Below, piece after piece: positions 1 through 8,914 of a stretch of 47,591 bases of DNA. Source of the DNA: Oligoflexia bacterium. GTDB taxonomy: Bacteria; Bdellovibrionota_C; UBA2361; JAFLCA01. Location: contig JAIBBV010000025.1 in NCBI GenBank assembly GCA_019694465.1, positions 1 to 47,591 on the forward strand, read 5' to 3'. Numbering within the stretch: position 1 is the first letter of the stretch; each line of letters starts with the position of its first letter. The position numbers and the translations under genes are program-made. The notes under the pieces were generated by a model. It had not been told where the DNA came from. It saw only the letters and a list, made by a program, of their open reading frames with translations, and made no database searches.

Positions 1-1194
1 CTTGCTGCTTTTGATCGCGGCATGCAGCAGGCAAAATCTGAATTTTTGATTGATCGCGCTGCCCACGCTGTACAAAAATCGTTGGGGCAGTCGGTACGCT
101 CACTTCAGGCGGAATTACGCGGGAAACTTGAATCATTCAATGCTACAACTGAGGGGCGCTTACTCGCGTTTCTAGTTTGTGAAATTGGAGCACTTGAGGC
201 CCGCGCCGCATCACGCGGCAGCCACCCTTCGCTATCAGCACGGGCTGAGAGTGCCTGGGCATCGCTAATGAGCGCCTCTGATCGAGAGTTATATGCTGCT
301 CTCGGCCGTATTACGCAGGCCAACCTTGTTAGCAAAAGTTTTGAAGAACAGGCCCGCACGATTCTTGGGCAAAGACTCCCACAGCGACAGGCATTTTTGA
401 CACTGAGTGTGCTGATCGGCCCGGAAGAGGCACAAAATGCCTTGAAGACAACTGGCCCGGTTAGCCCAGAAATTGTGAGCCGCAGAATCGAGGCCCTGAG
501 AGCTGCTTCCAAGGACCTTGCCCCCGCTCTCTTAAGTCAAAACCCGCATTTACTAACGCTTGGAGAAAAGGACTTCGCGCGCTATGCAGCCAAGCTCGGT
601 CCAGTTACGCAAGCCTGGGATGCTTTCTATGTAATCTCTAGTAACGAAGCGTTTATAGCCGCAAACCATGCAGAGAAATTTTCTAAGCCCACTCTACTAG
701 ATGCTGCTGAGCAAAAGGTACTAGATGCTTACCGCCTAGGCCGAAGCGCAGCCCTAGGGCTAGCTAAGCCGACTCGTGAAGCCGAACGCATAGCTAGTGC
801 AGCACAAAAAATTTGGGATCAGCTTCCTGCGCAACTAGATCGTGACCTTGTTATGGAAGTGTTCGTTAAGGGGCTACGCTATCAGGGCGGAACCAATGCC
901 AAGACCAACCCAACTAATCTCACCCACTTTTGGGAAAACTTGGAAGGGCGAATCTCTAACTTTGAAAGTAGAAAAGCTCAGGTTGAGTCTGCGGTCGAGT
1001 TCCTAAAACAACAGGGTGTGATCGTAAACGAGGGCAAGCGCAAGCCGATTTACCTTAACCTTGGAAAGGATCAACCCATTACTTCCCTCGGACAGGCCTT
1101 CATCGACATGTACAAGCTAGTAGGCTTCGGGCCCAGCCTAATCGAACCCAAGCTGCCGAAGGATGCTACTGAATTGATAAAGGCGCTCGTTTAA
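1..1194 (+). CDS. Hypothetical helical protein, 5' end probably outside the window
   Basis: The frame is open from the first base, and the first ATG at 22 has no visible Shine-Dalgarno sequence, so the gene probably begins upstream of the window. From that ATG it encodes 390 residues. The product looks alpha-helical and soluble, rich in Ala, Leu, Glu and Arg, with no signal peptide or membrane segment in the visible part. No family motif is recognised. The C-terminal part (about residues 290-390) has a mixed character, with phrases such as YQGGTNAKTNP and KRKPIYLNLGKD that might bind nucleic acid or a ligand, but this is speculation. A 66-bp gap separates it from the membrane protein gene downstream. 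Coding is well supported by length and composition; function is unknown. Confidence 0.7.
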   Translation, partial: LAAFDRGMQQAKSEFLIDRAAHAVQKSLGQSVRSLQAELRGKLESFNATTEGRLLAFLVCEIGALEARAASRGSHPSLSARAESAWASLMSASDRELYAALGRITQANLVSKSFEEQARTILGQRLPQRQAFLTLSVLIGPEEAQNALKTTGPVSPEIVSRRIEALRAASKDLAPALLSQNPHLLTLGEKDFARYAAKLGPVTQAWDAFYVISSNEAFIAANHAEKFSKPTLLDAAEQKVLDAYRLGRSAALGLAKPTREAERIASAAQKIWDQLPAQLDRDLVMEVFVKGLRYQGGTNAKTNPTNLTHFWENLEGRISNFESRKAQVESAVEFLKQQGVIVNEGKRKPIYLNLGKDQPITSLGQAFIDMYKLVGFGPSLIEPKLPKDATELIKALV

Positions 1195-1260
1195 TCGCCG
1201 CCGTGCGTTTCCCTTTGCTATCCTAGTCACTTCCTAAAGGTTTGTGTTACATAGGGGCGT

Positions 1261-3144
1261 ATGAAATCCCCGCTAACACTGCTTGCCTTTTTGGCCCTGC
1301 TCTTACTTTCGATTGCACAGGGTATTCGCTTTGCTGATTGGAATCTTGAAGATGGATATATTATCTATCGCATAGTCCGAAATATACTGGCCGGTCATGG
1401 CTGGGCCTTCAACCCTGGCGAGGTGCATAACGCTAGCACTTCTGTACTTAATACTGTTCTACTAACGCTTTTTTCATTAATCAGTGGCGATATTCCGCGC
1501 ACCGCTCATATCCTTGGCACTCTATTCCTTTTTCTAAGCAGCTGGATGAGTTTTCTTGTATTACGGGCTGCCTATGGTTTTATGCCAGCCTTCGCTGCGG
1601 CGGCCAGCGCCACATTTATTCTAGCGAATAATGCCACCTGGGGACTAGAAAGTTATCTTTTTGCCTGCCTAGTTACTAGCTTCGTTTATCTTGAGGCACA
1701 GGGGCGCAATGCATGGCATGTTCTAGCTTTGTCTGTGCTTGCAAGACCAGATTCGCTGCTACTAGTCGCGATGAAGACGGCCCAGCAGATTTACTCGACG
1801 CGACGCATCCCCTTTCGAGGACTGGGGATTTTTGCGCTCATAATCGCGCCGTGGGCCACTTACTCGCTATTTACTTTCTCCCAAGTTTTTCCAGACACGC
1901 TAAGTAATAAAGTTTGGCAAGGAAACTCCGGATACTGGGGCCAAGGGTTAATATATCTGAAATCATTCTGGAGCCACGTTTATCAGACCTCTGAGTGGCG
2001 CCAAGCCATGTTTATCGGCGCAGCAATTGGCACGCTCGTGCTGGCCTTACAGAAATCAACTCTCACATACTTGGCTCTTTTTGGTTGGATGCAACAAGCT
2101 GCCTATATGTATCTAAATGTGCCGGCATACCACTGGTACTTTGCCTACTTTGATTTTGCCTGCCTGCTCACCGCTTTTGCGCTGGCAGGTATTTTTTGGA
2201 AATTGCTTCTGGCACGCTTCCCAAATATACGTGCTCTGCATGAGCCCCAACCGCGCCTGGCTTGGGGGCTAGCGATAGTCGCTATCGTCTATTCATGCTA
2301 TGACCTGGCACAAGCGTTGGCTAAACCTAGCAATGACTCTGGCAATCGGCACTACGAGTTTGCAATCCGCTATCTTGAAGACCAAAAGATTCCAGACGGC
2401 ACTCTAGCAGCAGTTGAGGTCGGAACTTTGGGCTGGGGCACGCAGCGAAAGATTCTTGATATTACGGGGCTCACTTCTCCCAATCCAGAACTAATTTCTG
2501 GTAAAAACAGCGATGTACTCTTCCGTGCCGAGCCACTAATCCTGCTTGTGCATGATCCAATTTGGATGTTTGAAAAAGCTATTGTCAGTGATGTGCGATT
2601 CCGCTTCATGTATGGCCCACCCAGAACCATCTATGCCCCAACTAGGCACCTAACCTATTTCCTGCGTGAACACAGTTATGCCGAAGCGACTCCGGAAGCC
2701 CTGCAACGTTATGTCACTGACAATTTCCCGACATTTCAGGAGATAACTGTAGCTGAAGTGGAGAGCCTTCCAGCGCAAAGTAGCGATGGCTGCGTGGTCG
2801 ATACAGTCAACGGCGCTTTGGCCACCGAGCGCCGCACAAAAGTAGTGCCGCCGCTGCTACGCATTGAAGGCTGGGCTTTAGATCGACAAAGAGCCACGCT
2901 ACCGGAGCCGATTCGTGTAGTACTACGCGCCAAGGATAAAGCCTACGCAATTATTCCTGCACGCGTGAAGCGCCGCGACGTCGCTAAGCATTTTGAGAAT
3001 GAAGCGCTCGAACAATGCGGTTACAGCCTAGAAGGGAATATTAGCAATTTACCAGATGGAACCTATGCGGTCATGGTCGCGCACGGAACTGCAGCCGAGG
3101 CCGAGCGTTGTGACACAGGCAAGTTAATAGTCATTAAGAGATGA
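1261..3144 (+). CDS. Polytopic membrane protein, putative GT-C-type glycosyltransferase
   Basis: The product is 627 aa. A first hydrophobic segment (residues about 3-20) is followed by LEDGYIIYRIVRN, then GHGWAFNPGE and N-ASTS. This resembles the acidic first periplasmic loop (D-D-x-Y-I-x-x-R-x-x-R-N ... G-x-G-x-x-x-N-P-G-E) of polyprenyl-phosphate-sugar-dependent GT-C transferases such as the AftB-like and mannosyltransferase-like families. About nine or ten membrane segments fill residues 1-350. A soluble C-terminal domain follows (about 365-627) and contains several Cys. The ATG has AGGGG just upstream. It overlaps the next gene by ATGA, so the two are probably translationally coupled. Inference: it transfers a sugar from a lipid carrier on the outer face of the inner membrane. 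Substrate unknown; family assignment is by pattern only. Confidence 0.72.
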   Translation: MKSPLTLLAFLALLLLSIAQGIRFADWNLEDGYIIYRIVRNILAGHGWAFNPGEVHNASTSVLNTVLLTLFSLISGDIPRTAHILGTLFLFLSSWMSFLVLRAAYGFMPAFAAAASATFILANNATWGLESYLFACLVTSFVYLEAQGRNAWHVLALSVLARPDSLLLVAMKTAQQIYSTRRIPFRGLGIFALIIAPWATYSLFTFSQVFPDTLSNKVWQGNSGYWGQGLIYLKSFWSHVYQTSEWRQAMFIGAAIGTLVLALQKSTLTYLALFGWMQQAAYMYLNVPAYHWYFAYFDFACLLTAFALAGIFWKLLLARFPNIRALHEPQPRLAWGLAIVAIVYSCYDLAQALAKPSNDSGNRHYEFAIRYLEDQKIPDGTLAAVEVGTLGWGTQRKILDITGLTSPNPELISGKNSDVLFRAEPLILLVHDPIWMFEKAIVSDVRFRFMYGPPRTIYAPTRHLTYFLREHSYAEATPEALQRYVTDNFPTFQEITVAEVESLPAQSSDGCVVDTVNGALATERRTKVVPPLLRIEGWALDRQRATLPEPIRVVLRAKDKAYAIIPARVKRRDVAKHFENEALEQCGYSLEGNISNLPDGTYAVMVAHGTAAEAERCDTGKLIVIKR

Positions 3145-4340
3145 TTAGCATGCGGCGCTGTGCCCCGCTACTTACCTTGCTAGTTCTGTTTTTAGGCGCC
3201 TACTACAGGCGGCCTGATGCCATCACTCTTCCACAACTTTGGGCCGAGGATGGCACAATGTTCTTCCGCCAGGCGCACGAACTAGGTGCGCAAAGTTTAC
3301 TGTTGCGCTACGCAGGGTATTATCACGGGCTTGTTCGTCTGTTAGCCTGGCTTGGTAATCTACTAGTGCCAACGGCAAGCATTCCGAGTTGGTACAATTT
3401 GTGCGCGCTGATTGCCCTGCTGGGGCTGGGCCTCAAACTTCACTCGGAGCGCCTGCACCGCGTAGTACCGGCACTGCCTTTTGCCTTAGGATTAACACTA
3501 GCACCTGTTTACAATGAGCCATTCCTCAATCTCACTAACATGCAGTGGATCTTGGCGCTGTACGTACTGCTTTACTTAGTAGCCAAGCCAGCCAGCAAGT
3601 CATCACACAAAATGTCGGATTTTTTTGACGTAGTCGTGCTGGGACTAAGTGGTCCATTTGTAATTTTCTTCCTGCCTTTATTTTGGCTTAGGGCCTGGGT
3701 TAATAGGAGATTATTCGACTGCTCCCGCTACGAACGCTGCATTTTTGGTCTGGCTCACATTGTAGCCAGCATCCAGCTTGCTGGAATGGACTCAGCGCGT
3801 GTTAGCGGCGAAGCGAGCTGGATGGACTTCGATTATGTTCGAGTCTTTGCACGCACGGTCGCCATGGCTATTTTTGGACCTGGCGGAGATACTTTAGGAG
3901 CCCAAGCATACTCGACTGTTATTTGCTGCGCTCTTACTCTTCTACTACTGTACCTAGGATTAAGCGCATACTGCCGGCGACGAGAAAACTGGTCAGCGCT
4001 CACTGTACTATGGGCGGGCATTTTGGTATGGCTGGCAGTTTTTATTAGCATTAGAAACCAACCCGGGATTTTGGTTGGTGGAGGTGAGCGCTACTTTTTT
4101 ATCCAAGGGGTCACGCTCGTTTGGAGCCTAATGCTGCTTTGGCGGGAACTGCCAGTTTTTTCTGGCGGCTGTCTGACACTGCTGCTAGCAAGTTTCCTTC
4201 TACATGCCCCGGCCTACAAAAATCCCCCGCTTATCAATAAGCATTGGAAACGCGCCTCACGTTGTGTGGGCAAAAAGTATCCGTGCCTAATTCAAATAAA
4301 TCCGCAGGGCTGGAGCGTATACTTGTCGAAGGGTGCCTAG
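3141..4340 (+). CDS. Polytopic membrane protein, possible second GT-C-like protein
   Basis: The product is 399 aa. The start codon overlaps the stop of the preceding gene (ATGA), a sign of coupling and a shared operon. After an N-terminal membrane segment comes LPQLWAEDGTMFF, an acidic loop motif in the place where GT-C enzymes keep their catalytic Asp/Glu. A short YYHG-containing loop and about eight more hydrophobic segments follow. The C-terminal end (HWKRASRCVGKKYPC) is short and polar. There is no signal peptidase site. Together with its neighbour it may build or modify a surface glycan or glycosylate the secreted protein encoded downstream; this is inference from adjacency. I do not recognise a named family. 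Confidence 0.68.
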   Translation: MISMRRCAPLLTLLVLFLGAYYRRPDAITLPQLWAEDGTMFFRQAHELGAQSLLLRYAGYYHGLVRLLAWLGNLLVPTASIPSWYNLCALIALLGLGLKLHSERLHRVVPALPFALGLTLAPVYNEPFLNLTNMQWILALYVLLYLVAKPASKSSHKMSDFFDVVVLGLSGPFVIFFLPLFWLRAWVNRRLFDCSRYERCIFGLAHIVASIQLAGMDSARVSGEASWMDFDYVRVFARTVAMAIFGPGGDTLGAQAYSTVICCALTLLLLYLGLSAYCRRRENWSALTVLWAGILVWLAVFISIRNQPGILVGGGERYFFIQGVTLVWSLMLLWRELPVFSGGCLTLLLASFLLHAPAYKNPPLINKHWKRASRCVGKKYPCLIQINPQGWSVYLSKGA

Positions 4341-4479
4341 GGTCAGACTCTGGATGCGGACCGGGTCCAACAAGCGCACACACTTGCCGAATCTACGAAT
4401 AACTATTAGGGAGGAGTTGCGGCATTTTATTAAGGGGCTAAGGCCGCTTGCCGATCATGAGATAGGGTCAGCTACTCCT

Positions 4480-7400
4480 ATGCACCGCAAGATACTGCAT
4501 CTCTCTAGATACTTAGCCACAATTATTGGGCTTTTCCCTGCATTGGCCTACGCCGATCTGACTCTTTCTACCCCTACCTCAGGCACCGATAGCATGGCCC
4601 CCTGCCAGGATTACTATCGCTACGAGTGGAATGAGCCGCGGGACATGAGCGATCGAACGCATGGCGCACTAGACGATTTCAACGATCAAGCACGAGGAGC
4701 TGACTCACACTCCTATTCTTCTGGGGTGCTATCCTTAAATACAACTTCAAGCGGCGCAGCCCTAACCTTTCTTCAATACACAGCACTTGGACTTAACTCA
4801 CAAGGTACTCCAGTCCCGGGCGCTATCCCCGTTCACTTGTATGGAGAAGAGCATCCCATCAATTCCTCTACTTACACGCATCTGGCGCTGCGCATGTACT
4901 CAAGCGCACTCACAATTGCCACTGTCCTCTGGAGTATCGACACCAGTACATATGCAACAACACTCTTTACTGCCTATGCAGGCTGGCATGTCTACGATAT
5001 CGATTTGAGTAGCGCTTCCATTAATTCGAGTGCAGGTTCAAGCACCAACTGGTCACAGCGCTCGTGGGAGGGACTAGAAATATTTCCGGCTAATGCTTCT
5101 GGAGTAAATATACAAATCGATTGGCTCCAACTGACTAGCCCATCAAACTGTGGATCTTTTAATGTCGGCTACAGCGTAACCGGCACTTCTAGTGCAAATC
5201 GCCTTGGCCTTGCAATCGATACCGACACTGACCCATCAAATGGTGTAGTTGCGCAAGCAGACGTAGCACTTTCCTCTGATGGGGCTGCTAGCTCTACAAT
5301 AAATGGAACAGGTTCAGGTGCAATTAGTGCACATACGCTTTACCCGGGCGACTACTATGTGTACGGCACGCAATCGGCAGGCGCTGACTGGGCTAGCACT
5401 AATCTCTTTGATGCCTGGGACATGGATAGCAGCTCCGATATCGGATCTCTAACCTCAGGTATTAGCGGTGGAACTTTTTCTGGTGGCCAATACAGTGGAA
5501 CTTTTTCGAACGTAGACCCCACCATCTATCTCAACATTCCACGTGGTAAGAGCATAAATGGAAGTGTCTATCGCTACCTGACGGTGAAGATGACCCTTTC
5601 AGGCTTAAGCAGTCCCAACGCGCTCTACACATACTTCTTCGATACATCGGGGGTATTGCTTGGTTCCGCAAGCGTTTCTGGTGTTACTAATGGAACACAA
5701 ACGATACAACTAGACTTAGGTGGAGTCTCGGGATGGAGCGGTCATCAGATAGGATACTTACGAATCGATCCAGTCGACAACGCTCTTGTACCCTTCTCAA
5801 TTGACTTTGTCGCTCTTAGCGCTACGGGCTACGTCACTTCACTTAGCGCTCCTACTTTGGTTCAGGCCTCTACCACCTTAAAAGTTGGAAACCCAGGCCT
5901 CAGCTTTATTCAGCCAGATAAGCGCGGAGGTATCGACTTTGCGCAATCGGTTTTGGGTGACCCCTGGAACATGAATTCTTCAGCTGACATTGATAACTTC
6001 ACAAACGTAAGCAGCGCCTCCATCTTTTCGCATGGCAGCCTAACGGACCCCGCCGGCAACGCAGTGGAAGGCGACTTTTTACGTGCCTATAATGTTAGTG
6101 GAAACGGAGACGCGCAGTATGTTCCTCTCAACTTTGACTCAGCTCATCCGATTGACACCACACGTTTTGTAAATTTGTGCTTCGCAGGCTGGAACAAAAC
6201 TGAAACAAATAATTTCAATAGCGTGATGCGCGCCATATGGCACGACGCATCTGCAAGCGGCAGCAGCGGCTATAAGGACGGTGACGATATAATTGGCTTC
6301 AAACGAAATGCCGAGTATTGCCTGGACTTAAGATCAACTCTAGACACGCGAGTGGAGCCACCATTAGCTGATGGAGCACCAAATCCTTGGACCTCCTTAA
6401 GCTCAGGCGTAAATCTGCTTAGAATTGACATGAATGAGTCGACTGACTCTGACTACTATTCAGTAATCGACTACATTCATCTGCGCAGCGATCATGAAGC
6501 TAACACTCAATACGCCATTGTGGTGGATGCTGACCTCTCGCAGTCTGTCACTCTTTATTACAATAGCAGTGCCTCAACTTCTGGCGGCACATTAATTGGC
6601 ACTCTGGCAGGTGGCAGAAACACAAATATATACCTGTGGGATACCTCAGCCCTAACGGAGGGAACCTATTACATCTACGGCACAGCCGCAAAAGACAGCT
6701 ATACATTGCCAGTGCTTGCCGAAGGGCGCGTGGTTGTAAGCCATAGCCGCAGCCAGGATAGCACCGCGCCACTGTTGGTGTGTGAGCGGCCTGGCAACTC
6801 TTACACCTTTGATACCAGTTTAGAAGTTGCCGGTTACGCGATGGATGAAACACGCCTAGCGACAGTCGAAGTGCTTGTTGATGGCAACTGGATTGGAAAG
6901 GTTACGCCCAACAAATTCCATCTAGCTGCACGTGATGCCCACCCTGAGCTGGCTGAAAGCAACAATCCAGGGTTCCAGGAATACTTTGACGGAACACAGT
7001 TTAGTTACGGGGCGCATACGGTTCGGATAGTGGCGACTGATACGGCTGGCAATGAGACAAGCTGTGACAACTCAGTTACACGCGCTGTTGGTCAGGACAC
7101 CTCGCCTTACACATACCCGACCCCTAGCAATTCAGAAACTACGCTAGATACCGGATATGTGCAGCCAGATCCAACCCTCTCAGTGAAGCTCAAGAACTCT
7201 ACTCTTACTGTTAAGGCTACTGAATTGAATAGTTGTGGCACGTTCACGCTACAAGGGGCAACCACCAAAAGCTTTACTAACCCAGTAACCATTTACTCCG
7301 CAGTTGTCACAGCTGACTCAATCACAAAGACCTTCAAAAAACTGTACTCCCTAACTTTCAACAAGAAGAAAGAGGACGGCATTGTCTACATGAGAGCCTC

Positions 7401-7518
7401 TTGTAGTGGCGGAGGACCAAATACCTCAAAACGCAAGGTATCAGCCTCACAGAGCAAAGCTTACAAGAAAGGTAAAAAGGTCACTACAGAAACGAAGTGG
7501 CTCACTAAGGTTAAGTAG
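4480..7518 (+). CDS. Large secreted beta-rich protein with C-terminal Ig-like domain
   Basis: The frame can be opened earlier at a GTG at 4333, overlapping the previous gene, but the ATG at 4480 gives a clean signal peptide (MHRKILHLSRYLA, hydrophobic core, cleavage after AYA), so I place the start there (1,012 aa). The mature protein is rich in Ser, Thr, Gly, Asn and Tyr. It has at least three similar units with DAWDMDSSSDI, DPWNMNSSADI and YYVYGT/YYIYGT phrases, so it is probably a repeated beta-sandwich array of galactose-binding or carbohydrate-binding type. About residues 760-860 (TAPLLVCERPG, VRIVATDTAGNETSC) look like a bacterial Ig-like domain. The last 120 residues are Lys/Thr-rich with Cys. 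It is likely a surface or extracellular protein. Function unknown; the two membrane proteins before it may act on it. Confidence 0.75.
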   Translation: MHRKILHLSRYLATIIGLFPALAYADLTLSTPTSGTDSMAPCQDYYRYEWNEPRDMSDRTHGALDDFNDQARGADSHSYSSGVLSLNTTSSGAALTFLQYTALGLNSQGTPVPGAIPVHLYGEEHPINSSTYTHLALRMYSSALTIATVLWSIDTSTYATTLFTAYAGWHVYDIDLSSASINSSAGSSTNWSQRSWEGLEIFPANASGVNIQIDWLQLTSPSNCGSFNVGYSVTGTSSANRLGLAIDTDTDPSNGVVAQADVALSSDGAASSTINGTGSGAISAHTLYPGDYYVYGTQSAGADWASTNLFDAWDMDSSSDIGSLTSGISGGTFSGGQYSGTFSNVDPTIYLNIPRGKSINGSVYRYLTVKMTLSGLSSPNALYTYFFDTSGVLLGSASVSGVTNGTQTIQLDLGGVSGWSGHQIGYLRIDPVDNALVPFSIDFVALSATGYVTSLSAPTLVQASTTLKVGNPGLSFIQPDKRGGIDFAQSVLGDPWNMNSSADIDNFTNVSSASIFSHGSLTDPAGNAVEGDFLRAYNVSGNGDAQYVPLNFDSAHPIDTTRFVNLCFAGWNKTETNNFNSVMRAIWHDASASGSSGYKDGDDIIGFKRNAEYCLDLRSTLDTRVEPPLADGAPNPWTSLSSGVNLLRIDMNESTDSDYYSVIDYIHLRSDHEANTQYAIVVDADLSQSVTLYYNSSASTSGGTLIGTLAGGRNTNIYLWDTSALTEGTYYIYGTAAKDSYTLPVLAEGRVVVSHSRSQDSTAPLLVCERPGNSYTFDTSLEVAGYAMDETRLATVEVLVDGNWIGKVTPNKFHLAARDAHPELAESNNPGFQEYFDGTQFSYGAHTVRIVATDTAGNETSCDNSVTRAVGQDTSPYTYPTPSNSETTLDTGYVQPDPTLSVKLKNSTLTVKATELNSCGTFTLQGATTKSFTNPVTIYSAVVTADSITKTFKKLYSLTFNKKKEDGIVYMRASCSGGGPNTSKRKVSASQSKAYKKGKKVTTETKWLTKVK

Positions 7519-7547
7519 ATAAATCCAGCCTCATTCCTATTTGACAA
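7519..7547 (+). repeat. 29-bp intergenic repeat, copy 1
   Basis: This stretch directly follows the stop codon of the large secreted protein. It matches positions 30468-30496 at 26 of 29 bases in the same orientation. Both copies begin ATAAA, share CCAGCCTCATTC and end TTTGACAA. The terminal TTGACA could serve as a -35 box. Confidence 0.6.
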
Positions 7548-7569
7548 CCAAATTTAACGAGAATAGCTA
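7541..7569 (+). promoter_or_regulatory. Candidate housekeeping promoter
   Basis: TTGACA at 7541-7546 is a perfect -35 hexamer. It is followed after 17 bp by TAGCTA (7564-7569), a poor to fair -10. It would read toward the 323-aa protein gene at 7727. The -35 lies in the repeat at 7519-7547, and the much better sigma-54 site downstream makes the role of this one doubtful. Confidence 0.28.
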
Positions 7570-7588
7570 GGCTAGCGAGATCTCGCCC

Positions 7589-7633
7589 ACCCTGCAGCTC
7601 ATGATTTTTATCAAATATTATGAACTGCAGGGT
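7589..7633. promoter_or_regulatory. Inverted repeat upstream of the sigma-54 promoter
   Basis: ACCCTGCAG (7589-7597) pairs perfectly with CTGCAGGGT (7625-7633). After one mismatch there is a further TCAT/ATGA match inward, around an AT-rich loop. Just before it lies the perfect 12-bp palindrome GCGAGATCTCGC (7575-7586). The dyad centre is about 60 bp upstream of the predicted sigma-54 start, so it could bind an enhancer-binding activator. It could equally be a hairpin ending the upstream transcript. Confidence 0.45.
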
Positions 7634-7643
7634 TTATCCCTAC

Positions 7644-7659
7644 TGGCATACTCCCTGCA
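7644..7659 (+). promoter_or_regulatory. Sigma-54 (-24/-12) promoter
   Basis: TGGCATACTCCCTGCA has the conserved GG (7645-7646) and GC (7657-7658) at exactly the 10-base spacing of the TGGCACG-N4-TTGCA consensus, and is preceded by a pyrimidine. The predicted start is near 7670, leaving a leader of about 57 nt to the ATG at 7727, which has a good AGGG ribosome site. It would need an AAA+ enhancer-binding activator. Confidence 0.65.
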
Positions 7660-7726
7660 CTATAACTCGTCATGAACCACGGTAGGTTCGGACCTTAAAC
7701 GGTCATTTTGCGCAGGGAATAGGCAT

Positions 7727-8698
7727 ATGTATACAACTCCTCTTACGGTAAGGAAGCAATCTGTTCAGGCCCTTAGCAGCACTACTGGACCTGTAACTCG
7801 AGAAGCTGAGACTACAAGCGACGGCACCAATTCTAGTGATTTTGACACACTGATGCGCGGCGTTTTGAAGCCCGATCAGGCAAATAATGTCAATGAGGAG
7901 GAACTTTTTGCCGGACTAATACTAGAGCGAGTCTACACGCTGAAGGGCAAGGACGAAGGCGACTCCTTCCGCACCCTACTCGATCAACACAAAGCACAGA
8001 ACACCGGAAACGGTGGCTACGTATTCTATGAAAAGGCCGCCCGCGACGCCCTGAAGGCCTATCAAGAAAGCGGAAAACTAAGTGTTGAAGAGGCGGATCG
8101 GATTCACTCCGAAGCCTTCTCAGCGGCTCAACTAGATAGCAATAAAACAGCGCTTTTCGATAGCATCGGGGGACAGAATGACCCAACCCGCGCTGTAGCC
8201 AGCATTGATGTAGCCCTGGCTGGCGCCAAGGCGCTCATTGATAAGTACACTGCAGGTACGGAATCACCCACACAAATGCTTCTCCGCGCAGAGTATCCAG
8301 CTCTTGGAATAAATCCAATTAGCAAGACCATCAACGCCGGAAAATTAGGTGGCCTTTCCTCCTCCGACAAGGAAGATGTGACGCCCAAAGGTAACAAGAT
8401 CGACGGCGCCGATGGAATGCTCTACAAACCACTTTCATATACGCAGCACAAAGCAATCTTGATGTTGCCCCCCTCCTTCGCTGGGGAAGTTAAGAGCATC
8501 GTAATGCGCAACGAAGACGGAAAGGTTGTCGATCGTGCCAAATATTTCTCTGGGGGCAATCCGGTCTATCCGCGTGAGAAATGGGTTTTCCGCAAACGCG
8601 GCGAAGATTTGCCTGAGAATGTAACTGTGCAGATTAAGTTCAAGGACGGCACTGCAAAGAGCGTCAAACTCGCTCACCCCAGCCAGCGTTACGACTAG
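7727..8698 (+). CDS. Hypothetical protein behind a sigma-54 promoter
   Basis: The product is 323 aa; the ATG is preceded by CAGGGAATAGGC, a reasonable ribosome site. There is no signal peptide or membrane segment. The first 45 residues are Ser/Thr-rich and low in complexity, a pattern often seen in type III or flagellar export substrates. A helical middle (about 55-180) follows, then a loop with KGNKIDGADGMLYKPLSY. The last 80 residues are beta-rich and basic (KSIVMRNEDGKVVDR, VTVQIKFKDGTAKSVKL). No family is recognised. The sigma-54 promoter and the motAB genes 2.3 kb downstream suggest a flagellar or surface role, which is inference. A TAGCCA/TGGCTA inverted repeat starts at its stop codon (8696-8727). 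Confidence 0.75.
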   Translation: MYTTPLTVRKQSVQALSSTTGPVTREAETTSDGTNSSDFDTLMRGVLKPDQANNVNEEELFAGLILERVYTLKGKDEGDSFRTLLDQHKAQNTGNGGYVFYEKAARDALKAYQESGKLSVEEADRIHSEAFSAAQLDSNKTALFDSIGGQNDPTRAVASIDVALAGAKALIDKYTAGTESPTQMLLRAEYPALGINPISKTINAGKLGGLSSSDKEDVTPKGNKIDGADGMLYKPLSYTQHKAILMLPPSFAGEVKSIVMRNEDGKVVDRAKYFSGGNPVYPREKWVFRKRGEDLPENVTVQIKFKDGTAKSVKLAHPSQRYD

Positions 8699-8754
8699 CC
8701 ATAGCTGACCTGCACTCATGGTGGCTACCAGGCTATTGTACTGAGGAAAAATCC

Positions 8755-8791
8755 CTCCTCTGTGAACTCTGTGCGTGCAGTGGAACCACGA
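8755..8791. repeat. CTCTGTG-type dispersed repeat fragment
   Basis: The stretch contains CTCTGTGAACTCTGTG followed closely by GGAACCACGA. This resembles the CTCTGTG/AACCACAGAG repeat at 30560-30634, with which it shares CTCTG-GAACTCTGTG. It is a degenerate member of a CTCTGTG-rich intergenic repeat class seen in many environmental bacterial genomes. It sits between the 323-aa protein gene and the aminotransferase fusion gene. Confidence 0.5.
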
Positions 8792-8914
8792 CATACATCG
8801 TTTACAGGTTCAATTCTGTATTAGCCGTAAAAGGCCCTCAGGAATCCTGGCCCAGCATTGCCCGCAGAAAATATCCCCTTCCGTTTGCCTTTAACGCAGG
8901 CCAAAATACCCGAC

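Noticed and set aside
8849..8862. Sigma-54-like TGGCCCAGCATTGC before the aminotransferase fusion
   Set aside because: Again one base short between GG and GC.
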